The notes under the pieces are model-generated. The model was not told the origin of the DNA. It ran no database searches and saw only the letters and a list, made by a program, of their open reading frames with translations. Below are positions 1-6,078 of a stretch of DNA of 6,660 nucleotides, one piece after another; position 1 is the first letter of the stretch; the number at the start of each line of letters is the position of its first letter. Source of the DNA: an uncultured Bacteroidota bacterium (lineage in GTDB: Bacteria; Bacteroidota; Bacteroidia; UKL13-3); NCBI GenBank assembly GCA_903888395.1, contig CAISTO010000229.1, forward strand, positions 1 to 6,660. Direction: 5' to 3'. The translations under genes were made by a program, and so were the position numbers.

Positions 1-3000
1 AGAAGCGGTAGACCAAGCCAATTGAATATTGTTTTTATCAATTTTAGTTGCGTTAAATGTTAACCATTTTACTGGCAAAGTATTCACTGATGTAGAACTT
101 GCTACTCCAAAATCGCCATATGATGTTAGGCCTGCAGCTACCAATAAACCTGAAGTCAAAGTAGTATTTAATGCTACCCAACCACCTGTAGATTCAGACC
201 TTCTAACTAAATATAAACTATCAGGACTTTGAATTCCACCAATTACTGATGTATTAAAGTATAAATCGAACGGAGCCGTTCCTGGTAAATAACCCGTTCC
301 AATTCCTGAATAATTAACAGAAAACCAAGCCGAAGGACTTACTACGTTTGGTGTAAATACAGCCGAATTATTAGTAGAAGCCGTAGAATTAGTTACAAAA
401 ACTGGACTTGCACTGCTAAAAACTGGTGTGCCTCCAAAACGACTTACAGATAAAACTCCATTAGACGCACCAATACTAGAACTATACGAAACACTGATGT
501 TTCCAGCTGAATAAAATGTAGCCGAAGTAACACTTTGTTGGCTTAATGTAACTGGATTTAACACGTTGATATTATTAATATAAATCTGATTGCCTAAACC
601 TGATCTACTTCTGAAAGCAATTTGCACAAAAGTATTGTTGGCATAAGCCGATAAATCAACAGTAGCTTGGCGCCATTGTATTGCAGATGAAGGAGTAAAA
701 GTACTGCTTTGAACCGCTGCTGTTCCTAAACTTGGATTTCCATTTTGGTCTATTAATGTTTCAATAACCGTAAAAGTATTTCCTCCATCTGTTGAAACTT
801 CTATATCAAAAGTATCTTCTTTTGATGCATTTGTATTTGGTGCATGTGCTAACGAATAAAACAAAGTTGGACGGGCTTTTCCTGAAAAATTAAACGATGA
901 AGAAGAAACAATTCTTCCATTGTCGTTATAATTAATATTATCGGCCATTAGCGAAACACCTGATGTACCATTTGCCTGAGTAACCGATGCTGATGATTTC
1001 CAAATTGGTTTAACAGCATTGGCATTATCTATAGTCCATTGAGTTGTTAAATTTGTTCCCGATGACCTAAATGGCAAGGTGTTTTGCGGAGCAGCTACAT
1101 AAGTTAAAACCATGGTGTCGTTAAAAATAATTGAATCGTTGGTAAAGTTGGTATAAACTTTAACATTATAAGTTCCAGCAGTTGAAAAATTTAAAGCATT
1201 TGTACCTGTAAATAATACACTAGTAGTATCGTTTCTAAGTAAAGAAGTTGTTGTATTTACAGGGCCAATAACAGGACCATTATTTACTCTGTATCTAACT
1301 GCTATTCCAGCTGCTCGTGTTTGCTGACCTTTATTTTTTATAGTTACCCTAAAAGGCAAACTTACGCCCGTAGGCAAATTATATTTGTTAGATAAAGAAG
1401 ACGAAACAGGAGCCACATCAATTTGTGGAATAGGGCGAGCAACACATTCTAACATTAATCTAGTAGTTTGACCACCAACAATTCCAGGAACTGCATAAAT
1501 AGTTCCTACTACAGAATTGCTAATTGGTATATAAGAAGCGGTAAGTGCATCATAAGCGGTCATAAAGTAAAACGGATTGGGCGCTCTTATTGGCACTTCA
1601 GTTTGCGAAGTTCCTAAAAAATAATTTAAGCCATTGATAGATGTTCCACCTGCTATTCCAGCAATAACAGATTGATTAGTTACTGTAGGTAAATTAGAAA
1701 TAGAAAAAACCATATAGGTTCCTAAATCAGATGTTTGAACTATTCTGTTTGGCGATCTGCCAATTATTCTGCCTAAAGTATCCATTACCATACCGCAAAC
1801 TGTATCGCCAGTTGCATCAGAATTTGATACTAAATATGCTTTAATGGTTGTAATAATTGCAGTGTCTTTTATAAAATATTTGGAACCCCAAAAATTAGGA
1901 ACTGTTATTCCATTGCTTCCCGAGTGTGCAATTAAAGTATCCCTATAATTCATTTCGTAAGGACTTACTAAAAAGCTATTTGTTAATACATTATTTGCAT
2001 TATTATCATCGCTAGGAACCGATACAGTAATAATAGAAGCACCATCAATTAAAGGTATATAAGGAGCAAAACTAACTGTAGTACTTAAACCAGCTGCTAA
2101 TGATGAAACAGTAGCAGAAGTGGTGTAACTATGAACGCCACTAATGGTTAAAGTTACCACTAAACTGCTTATAGCATTTACTCCATTGTTTGAAATATAA
2201 GCCCTAATAGAATCAGGAGTATTATATAACCTTGATACTTTTCCTTGCGCATAAATTGTTCTAACCGAAGCATCATTTAATACAATGGGTGTAAATTGAT
2301 ATTTTCGGCCTGTTCCCGGAAGTGGACCAGCTGGTGAACTAATAGGATTTCTATAATTTATGGCATTGTTTAAATAAAAACCAGTGTTAGGAACTGCACT
2401 TCCCCAAGCTATGGTAGAACCTTTTACCAAATGAAGATTTTGCGCAGCTGTAGTTACACTATTTCCTACTATTCCAACTGCAGCAAATCTTGCCGCACTT
2501 ATTACAATTGTTGTACTCCAATAACCATAAATATATTCTATTACATTGGTTGATTCATACAATTTTATTTGAAAATTCATGGTATCGTATTCACCTCCGA
2601 CACCACCTTGTAACTTATCTTTTACATTTTTCCATTGAATAGTACAAACTTGAGAACCAGAAAAACCAGTTGTATAAACCCTATATTCTGCACTGGCATT
2701 GGTAGCACTTATTAAATCTTGACCAAAAACAAATAACATAGAACTGTCGTAACCAGCAGGAGTAGGACTGGTAGCAGAAGTAAAAGGACCGTTAGGTGGC
2801 GGCTGAGCATGAGCTGTAAACAAATAATGACGAGAAGCAGAATCCCTTCCTAGTTTAATAAATCCATTAGTACTTAAAACAAATGAATCGTAAGGAGCAC
2901 CATTAAAGTTAAAGGTAAATCCAATAGGCAATGCTGCCGAAAAAGCATCATCTTTATTCGAAGTAATAATCGAATCGCCATTGGTACCTAAATCTACATA

Positions 3001-3117
3001 GGTACTTAAAGTAGTGGCAAAACCACCAGGTAAGTAGTTTAACTGAGCTTTACTATTGTAAACCAAGTTCACAAATAATAATACCATTAAAAATTTTAGT
3101 GTAAAGTTTTTATTCAT
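1..3117 (-). CDS. T9SS-type secreted multidomain surface protein, C-terminus outside window
   Basis: An uninterrupted minus-strand frame runs from ATG at 3117 to the window edge (1039 codons, no stop). Residues 1-24 form a signal peptide: Lys near the start, a hydrophobic core LMVLLFVNLV, and a likely cut SKA|Q. Residues about 28-270 are a beta-rich domain with LPIGFTFNF (63-71) and LSTNGFIKLG (81-90), a pattern frequent at the start of large Bacteroidota secreted proteins. Two CARDB/Ig-like stretches follow (about 275-385 and 560-672). A jelly-roll-like segment (about 735-850) carries FDIEVSTDGGNTF and a later QWRQATVDLSAYANN. The last visible residues, LPVKWLTFNATK (from 1014), are the linker that normally leads into the T9SS C-terminal sorting domain, so roughly 100 further residues are expected beyond the edge (inference). 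There is no enzyme signature; adhesion or another surface role is possible but unproven. The start has no Shine-Dalgarno. A weak promoter (TTG at 3170-3168, TACATTG at 3147-3141, 20 nt between) lies upstream. Confidence 0.9.
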   Translation of the reverse strand, partial: MNKNFTLKFLMVLLFVNLVYNSKAQLNYLPGGFATTLSTYVDLGTNGDSIITSNKDDAFSAALPIGFTFNFNGAPYDSFVLSTNGFIKLGRDSASRHYLFTAHAQPPPNGPFTSATSPTPAGYDSSMLFVFGQDLISATNASAEYRVYTTGFSGSQVCTIQWKNVKDKLQGGVGGEYDTMNFQIKLYESTNVIEYIYGYWSTTIVISAARFAAVGIVGNSVTTAAQNLHLVKGSTIAWGSAVPNTGFYLNNAINYRNPISSPAGPLPGTGRKYQFTPIVLNDASVRTIYAQGKVSRLYNTPDSIRAYISNNGVNAISSLVVTLTISGVHSYTTSATVSSLAAGLSTTVSFAPYIPLIDGASIITVSVPSDDNNANNVLTNSFLVSPYEMNYRDTLIAHSGSNGITVPNFWGSKYFIKDTAIITTIKAYLVSNSDATGDTVCGMVMDTLGRIIGRSPNRIVQTSDLGTYMVFSISNLPTVTNQSVIAGIAGGTSINGLNYFLGTSQTEVPIRAPNPFYFMTAYDALTASYIPISNSVVGTIYAVPGIVGGQTTRLMLECVARPIPQIDVAPVSSSLSNKYNLPTGVSLPFRVTIKNKGQQTRAAGIAVRYRVNNGPVIGPVNTTTSLLRNDTTSVLFTGTNALNFSTAGTYNVKVYTNFTNDSIIFNDTMVLTYVAAPQNTLPFRSSGTNLTTQWTIDNANAVKPIWKSSASVTQANGTSGVSLMADNINYNDNGRIVSSSSFNFSGKARPTLFYSLAHAPNTNASKEDTFDIEVSTDGGNTFTVIETLIDQNGNPSLGTAAVQSSTFTPSSAIQWRQATVDLSAYANNTFVQIAFRSRSGLGNQIYINNINVLNPVTLSQQSVTSATFYSAGNISVSYSSSIGASNGVLSVSRFGGTPVFSSASPVFVTNSTASTNNSAVFTPNVVSPSAWFSVNYSGIGTGYLPGTAPFDLYFNTSVIGGIQSPDSLYLVRRSESTGGWVALNTTLTSGLLVAAGLTSYGDFGVASSTSVNTLPVKWLTFNATKIDKNNIQLAWSTAS

Positions 3118-3330
3118 AATTTTTTTATTAAATTGTATAGCAATGTAAATCAATATTATAATAACGTCAAGTCATATTTTAAAATTTCTTGAAAAATAAT
3201 TTTTAAAAAGGCTGCAATGGTTGAAATCATTAATAATTTAAAAATTTAAGAAAAAAAAAATTAAGGAAGAAAAGTATCTTTTTAAATATTTTTGGCTTAA
3301 AATGAGGATTTTGGAAAATATTATTTTAAA
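3118..3330. other. AT-rich intergenic spacer
   Basis: This stretch between the surface-protein start and the terminator is very AT-rich, with poly-A and poly-T runs, and has no credible coding frame. Its left end should hold the promoter of the minus-strand surface-protein gene. An exact TAnnTTTG box occurs on the plus strand at 3287-3294 but has no TTTG partner 19-21 nt upstream and no plausible gene behind it. Confidence 0.6.
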
Positions 3331-3367
3331 AAAACAGCAAGTAATTGACGAAATTATTTGCTGTTTT
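3331..3367 (-). terminator. Intrinsic terminator of the acyltransferase gene (bidirectional)
   Basis: Arms 3331-3346 and 3352-3367 pair over 16 bp with one G-U wobble and a 5-nt loop (GACGA). The core is AAACAGCAA / TTGCTGTTT. Read on the minus strand the stem is followed by seven T residues, and on the plus strand by a T-rich run. It lies 54 nt past the stop of the minus-strand acyltransferase, so it should end that transcript and insulate the surface-protein gene. No plus-strand gene needs it. Confidence 0.85.
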
Positions 3368-3421
3368 TTATTTTTAAAATTAAAAAAAAAATATAAAAAT
3401 AGGAGGGAATTTTTAATGAAT

Positions 3422-4288
3422 TTAGCCTCTTTTATGCTTCCATCTTCTATGGCTCCAAAGCCAAATTTCTGGTTGATTTTTAATGTCGGCTTCTAGTAAT
3501 TGATTAAACGTTTCTGTAATATAAAAATCAGGCGTAGTTTGAGGTTCCATTGTAATTATATCAATTTTTATTTCATAATAACCGCGTCTAGGTTTTATGA
3601 TGTGGCAATAAATTACAGGATAATTGAATTTTTTAGCAATTTTTTCGGCACCCATAAAAACAGGAGTATCTTGGTTTAAAAAAGTGAGCCAATGGGCATT
3701 TTCTTTACTTGGTGTTTGGTCGGAAATAAATCCAGTTCCTGTTAATTTATTTTTATTGGCAATCATTCCACGCAAAGTGTTTTCCATGGTGATCATTTGA
3801 ATGCCAAATTTTTCTCGCATATTTTTGGTAAGCCACTCAAAAAACGGACTGCTTAATTTATGGTAAATTCCTACAATGTCTGCCTTGCCTTCCATATGCC
3901 AAATATTAGGTAACCATTCCCAATTTCCCATATGGCCCGTTAAAATTACAAAGCTTTTGTTTTGATTGATAATGTCATCCATTACCTCTAAATTGGTATA
4001 AACTCCATGTTTTTTTAACCCGTTTTTACTAATTGTAAGTAATTTAAAAGTTTCTAAAATGGTATCGAATAAATGCGAGTAAAACTTTTTGACAATGGCA
4101 TGAATTTCTTTTTCAGTGTATGTTGGAAATGAATTACGCAAGTTTTCATAAACTACTTTTTTGCGGTAGCCAATCAAGTTAAAAGCCAAAAAGCATAAAC
4201 CATCACTTAATAAATAGAGCAATGGAAAAGGCAGCAAAGCCAATAAATACAAGGGAATTGAATAAATATGGTATAAAAACTTTTTCAT
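3422..4288 (-). CDS. LpxL/HtrB-family lipid A (lysophospholipid) acyltransferase
   Basis: A 288-residue protein, close to the usual length of LpxL/HtrB-type acyltransferases. These inner-membrane enzymes transfer an acyl chain from acyl-ACP onto a lipid A precursor. The N-terminus has a hydrophobic anchor (about 9-39) followed by the basic patch YRKKVVYENLRNSFP. The catalytic HX4E motif is visible as H119-MGNW-E124 in GHMGNWEW. Further family landmarks are YHKLSSPFFEWLTKNMREKFG-type sequence at 142-162, SDQTP at 189-193, and the C-terminal WLWSHRRWKHK, which is typical of the family. The start is ATG at 4288 with an A/T-rich leader and no Shine-Dalgarno. The -7-like box TATTTTTA (4332-4325) lies inside the direct repeat described below. 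The gene ends at the 3331-3367 terminator and is divergent from the SAM protein at 5238, with the RAYT unit between. The exact acyl donor and position on lipid A cannot be read from sequence. Confidence 0.9.
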   Translation of the reverse strand: MKKFLYHIYSIPLYLLALLPFPLLYLLSDGLCFLAFNLIGYRKKVVYENLRNSFPTYTEKEIHAIVKKFYSHLFDTILETFKLLTISKNGLKKHGVYTNLEVMDDIINQNKSFVILTGHMGNWEWLPNIWHMEGKADIVGIYHKLSSPFFEWLTKNMREKFGIQMITMENTLRGMIANKNKLTGTGFISDQTPSKENAHWLTFLNQDTPVFMGAEKIAKKFNYPVIYCHIIKPRRGYYEIKIDIITMEPQTTPDFYITETFNQLLEADIKNQPEIWLWSHRRWKHKRG

Positions 4289-4352
4289 TTTATGACTCGC
4301 AATAATAACAAGATAATTTCATCCTAAAAATATTGAGCTAAAATTCTTTGTT
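4281..4352 (+). repeat. Direct repeat copy A (divergent promoter region duplication)
   Basis: This segment aligns without gaps to 5156-5227, at a constant offset of 875 bp. By eye about 56 of 72 positions match. A 22-bp core (4313-4334) is identical, and TTTTTCATTT at 4281-4290 is also identical. Copy A covers the first codons of the acyltransferase (minus ATG at 4288-4286) and its upstream region. It ends at the base before the palindrome at 4353. Confidence 0.8.
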
Positions 4353-4457
4353 AAATGGGTTGAAACCCATTTCTATTCATCGTTTGTAATTGAACAATGA
4401 TATTTTATGAAATGGTGCGGTATAAAAAGATGAATAGCCCCCAGATTTATCTAGGAG
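4353..4457 (-). repeat. 105-nt nested hairpin element downstream of RAYT
   Basis: Three inverted repeats abut without gaps. Hairpin 1 has arms AAATGGGTT (4353-4361) and AACCCATTT (4364-4372). A closing stem CTATTCATC (4373-4381) pairs perfectly with GATGAATAG (4429-4437). Hairpin 2 has arms CCCCCAGAT (4438-4446) and ATCTAGGAG (4449-4457). The 47-nt interior can form an imperfect stem (TTGT 4384-4387 with ACAA 4394-4397). On the minus strand both imperfections of hairpin 2 become G-U wobbles, so the fold is fully paired there. The element resembles structured intergenic repeats of Bacteroidota, but I cannot name a family. Confidence 0.7.
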
Positions 4458-4468
4458 ATTCTTTGGCC

Positions 4469-4492
4469 ATTGCAGGCGTCCTCGCCTGCAAT
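4469..4492 (-). repeat. REP hairpin 1 (3' side of RAYT)
   Basis: A perfect 10-bp stem (ATTGCAGGCG with CGCCTGCAAT) closes a 4-nt loop, TCCT. It is GC-rich against an AT-rich background and lies 9 bp beyond the RAYT stop codon. It has the same core as the hairpin at 5077-5100 but in inverted orientation, since that loop reads AGGA. There is no T-tract, so it is not a typical terminator. Confidence 0.85.
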
Positions 4493-4501
4493 CAACTATT
4501 A

Positions 4502-5029
4502 TCACCCAAAATATTCCAAATAATGGGTAAGCATTTTATGTTTATCAGTTCCGTTATTATAAAATTCTTCATATGAAAACTCATACTCACCATAGCTTGA
4601 AGCCAAGTTCCATTTTTCTTGACGTGGGTTGTTATGGATATACCTTAATTTTTGTTCTGCAATTTCCTTAGAATATAATTCAACACTCAACGGATTCCGC
4701 TCCCAAAACTGATAAGTTCTATCCGAATCATTTACTTCAAATTTTAGTAGTTCTTTATCATTATTTTCCTTCAAAAACTTTTTAAATTGGTGGGCAGTAT
4801 AACTCAACAAGCTATGTTGCACGTTTTCAGTTTTAGTTTGAGGGTTCAATACTTCTATTAACAAATGAATATGATTTGGCATTATTACATAACCATAAAG
4901 TTTTATCTTATTGTTTTTAACTAAAAATTGGAGTGAATTGATAAATATTTGTTTCGTTTCATTGTACGTTAACAAATTTTGCCAATACAAAATTGTAGAA
5001 GTAAAAAATAACATTACCTTATTGTTCAT
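4502..5029 (-). CDS. REP-associated tyrosine transposase (RAYT, IS200-like Y1 fold)
   Basis: A single-domain protein of 175 residues from ATG at 5029, a normal length for RAYTs. These are HUH-superfamily single-strand nucleases that bind and cleave REP hairpins. The metal-binding HUH motif is in MPNHIHLL (H53, H55). Other family landmarks are an N-terminal FFTSTILYWQNLL, QFWERNPLSVELY (107-119) and YIHNNP (130-135). The catalytic Tyr is probably Y119 or Y130; I cannot decide which. The frame also allows a TTG start at 5035. ATG is preferred because that TTG is the end of a -7-like box (TATCATTG). The gene appears intact, without frameshift or stop, which suggests it is recent or under selection. 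REP hairpins flank it on both sides. The same-strand acyltransferase starts 213 nt downstream, so read-through is possible. Confidence 0.88.
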   Translation of the reverse strand: MNNKVMLFFTSTILYWQNLLTYNETKQIFINSLQFLVKNNKIKLYGYVIMPNHIHLLIEVLNPQTKTENVQHSLLSYTAHQFKKFLKENNDKELLKFEVNDSDRTYQFWERNPLSVELYSKEIAEQKLRYIHNNPRQEKWNLASSYGEYEFSYEEFYNNGTDKHKMLTHYLEYFG

Positions 5030-5032
5030 TTT

Positions 5033-5063
5033 CAATGATAGGGAATTTTATATAATTTTCAAA
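5033..5063 (-). promoter_or_regulatory. Candidate RAYT promoter
   Basis: On the minus strand TTTG (5063-5060) is followed after 19 nt by TATCATTG (5040-5033). This matches the Bacteroidota pattern of a TTTG -33 box, 19-21 nt, and TAnnTTTG, with one mismatch in the -7 box. The expected transcription start is about at the ATG (5029), so the mRNA would be leaderless or nearly so. The promoter sits between the second REP and the gene. Confidence 0.4.
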
Positions 5064-5076
5064 TTAAGTCTAATAG

Positions 5077-5100
5077 GTTGCAGGCGAGGACGCCTGCAAC
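5077..5100 (+). repeat. REP hairpin 2 (5' side of RAYT)
   Basis: A perfect 10-bp stem (GTTGCAGGCG with CGCCTGCAAC) closes the loop AGGA. The central 22 bp (5078-5099) is the exact reverse complement of the corresponding 22 bp of REP hairpin 1. Only the outermost base pair differs (G-C here, A-T there). It lies upstream of the RAYT promoter. Confidence 0.85.
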
Positions 5101-5155
5101 GGCTGGTGAAAAAAGTTTTTACAAATGTTTATGTTTTAAAATCAGTTGGATTAAA

Positions 5156-5227
5156 TTTTTCATTTATTTACCCGTTATCACAATCAAATAATTTCATCCT
5201 AAAAATATTCAACTAAAAAACTTTATT
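5156..5227 (+). repeat. Direct repeat copy B (divergent promoter region duplication)
   Basis: This copy matches 4281-4352 at an offset of 875 bp, with the identical 22-bp core at 5188-5209. It ends 10 bp before the ATG of the SAM-binding protein. At 5163-5161 it still carries a minus-strand ATG followed by AAAAA, a possible relic of the acyltransferase start. The following codons diverge from the real gene. Confidence 0.8.
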
Positions 5228-5237
5228 TTGAAGCATC

Positions 5238-5921
5238 ATGTCCGCACCAAAAAGTAGTAAAATAAAATACTTAAGCAGTTACCTTTTCGACACCATTATT
5301 GAAAGTTTTGACAGCCCTAAAAACGGAAAAATAAATGTGGTGATGTTGGAAGGAAAACTGATGATAAATACCCGAAATGCTAATCAATCGTTCGATGGTT
5401 TGCATTTTTTGTTCCAAGCTGTTTTTTCTTATTTGCAAATAGAAAAAAATCCGCCCAATAAAATTTTATGCTATGGATTAGGTGGCGGGAGCATTGTTCA
5501 TATTTTAAAAAATGAATTGAAAATTCAAGGTCATATTACCGCTGTAGAATACGATGAAATAATGGTGCAAATTGCCCAAAAATATTTTGATTTACAGCTA
5601 TTCAATAACCTAGATATAATTACAGAAGATGCATTTATTTACACTTCGAAACAAGCTAATAAAAATACATTTGATTTAATAATTGTTGATTTATTTGAAG
5701 ACAATAAAGCGGTTGAGAAAATTTATGATACGGCTTTCAATGAGCAATTATTGCAAATGTGTCCGCATGGAACCATTATTATAAATTCCATTTGTAACAC
5801 CAAAATCCAAGAAAATGAAACTCAAAAACTGTTGGGTTTTTATCAAAATAAAGGATTGAATTGTGAAGTAAAAACCTTTCCAATTTCAAATAAAAACAAA
5901 GTTTTAATAGTGAATACTTAA
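5238..5921 (+). CDS. Spermidine-synthase-like SAM-binding protein (class I methyltransferase fold)
   Basis: A 227-residue cytoplasmic protein with a Rossmann SAM-binding core. Motif I is ILCYGLGGGS (76-85), the acidic ribose-binding strand is AVEYDEIMVQIAQKYF (102-117), the post-II motif is EDAF (130-133), and the strand before the active site is FDLIIVDLFED (145-155). The N-terminal 70 residues (INVVMLEGKLMINTR and NQSFDGLHFLF) resemble the small beta-domain of spermidine synthases in a degenerate form. Aminopropyltransferases are usually about 280-300 residues with a D-S/T-x-D-P motif. Here the equivalent reads DLFED and the chain is shorter, so true polyamine synthesis is doubtful, and methyl transfer to an unknown acceptor is equally possible. 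ATG at 5238 is the first in frame, with a weak GAAG upstream. It is divergent from the acyltransferase. No partner enzyme such as SAM decarboxylase is nearby. Confidence 0.8.
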   Translation: MSAPKSSKIKYLSSYLFDTIIESFDSPKNGKINVVMLEGKLMINTRNANQSFDGLHFLFQAVFSYLQIEKNPPNKILCYGLGGGSIVHILKNELKIQGHITAVEYDEIMVQIAQKYFDLQLFNNLDIITEDAFIYTSKQANKNTFDLIIVDLFEDNKAVEKIYDTAFNEQLLQMCPHGTIIINSICNTKIQENETQKLLGFYQNKGLNCEVKTFPISNKNKVLIVNT

Positions 5922-5955
5922 AAACTGTCGTTAAGCTACAATCAACCAAAATGGT

Positions 5956-6021
5956 CGTCATTGCGAAGAACGAAGCAATCTAAAGAACAACAAAGGGATT
6001 GCTTCGTTCCTTGGAATGACG
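5956..6021. repeat. Imperfect 25-bp inverted repeat (CGTCATT...GCAATC type)
   Basis: Arm 5956-5980 pairs with arm 5997-6021 around a 16-nt loop. The outer seven bases (CGTCATT / AATGACG) and inner twelve (AACGAAGCAATC / GATTGCTTCGTT) pair perfectly. The six-base block between (GCGAAG against CCTTGG) has two mismatches and one wobble. Sequences of this CGTCATTGCGA...AAGCAATC type are dispersed intergenic repeats in many Bacteroidota genomes (from memory). It lies 34 nt after the SAM-protein stop and may stabilise or end that transcript, although there is no T-tract. Confidence 0.75.
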
Positions 6022-6066
6022 TTTAAACTTATTGAATAAAAAGTTATAGTAAACAACATGGTTTAA

Positions 6067-6074
6067 TATATTTG
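6067..6074 (+). promoter_or_regulatory. -7 promoter box of dgt (TATATTTG)
   Basis: An exact match to the Bacteroidota -7 consensus TAnnTTTG lies 4 nt before the first dgt ATG. No clear TTTG is seen 19-21 nt upstream. With usual spacing, transcription would start at about 6078-6081, giving an mRNA with practically no leader. Confidence 0.5.
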
Positions 6075-6078
6075 CAAC

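Larger units (their letters stand above)
4353..5100 (-). mobile_element. RAYT unit: folded element, REP, transposase, REP
   Basis: The unit consists of a 105-nt nested hairpin element (4353-4457), a REP hairpin (4469-4492), the RAYT gene, its own promoter, and a second REP hairpin in inverted orientation (5077-5100). The left limit is set by the end of direct repeat copy A. The right limit is uncertain: it is at least 5100 and could be anywhere up to 5155, where copy B begins. The stretch 5101-5155 shows no gene or strong structure. The two REPs bracket the gene tightly, 9 bp after its stop and about 47 bp before its ATG. No tnpB, second transposase or conventional terminal inverted repeats of a DDE insertion sequence are present, so this is a REP/RAYT arrangement rather than a classical IS. 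Confidence 0.7.

Noticed and set aside
29..232. Plus-strand open frame
   Set aside because: It lies wholly inside the minus-strand surface-protein gene, has no family resemblance, and is a shadow frame.
3302..3496. Plus-strand 64-codon frame preceded by an exact TAnnTTTG box (3287-3294)
   Set aside because: It runs through the terminator hairpin and into the 3' end of the acyltransferase on the other strand. The peptide is low-complexity and Lys/Ile/Phe-rich, and no -33 box is present. A short RNA ending at the terminator cannot be excluded but is not supported.
4469..4492. REP hairpin 1 as an intrinsic terminator of the RAYT gene
   Set aside because: No T-tract follows on the minus strand, and the exact inverted copy lies upstream of the gene, so it is better explained as a REP.
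4469..5100. CRISPR-like array from the two GC-rich repeats
   Set aside because: There are only two copies, inverted to each other and separated by a transposase gene, with no regular spacers.
4313..5209. 22-bp direct repeat as a simple target-site duplication
   Set aside because: Y1 HUH transposases do not generate such duplications, and similarity extends over about 72 bp with substitutions, so a plain target duplication does not fit.
4911..5216. Plus-strand 101-codon frame
   Set aside because: It overlaps the start of the RAYT, a REP hairpin and direct repeat copy B, and resembles no protein.
5779..5961. Minus-strand 60-codon frame
   Set aside because: It is a shadow of the SAM-binding protein gene and its downstream repeat.
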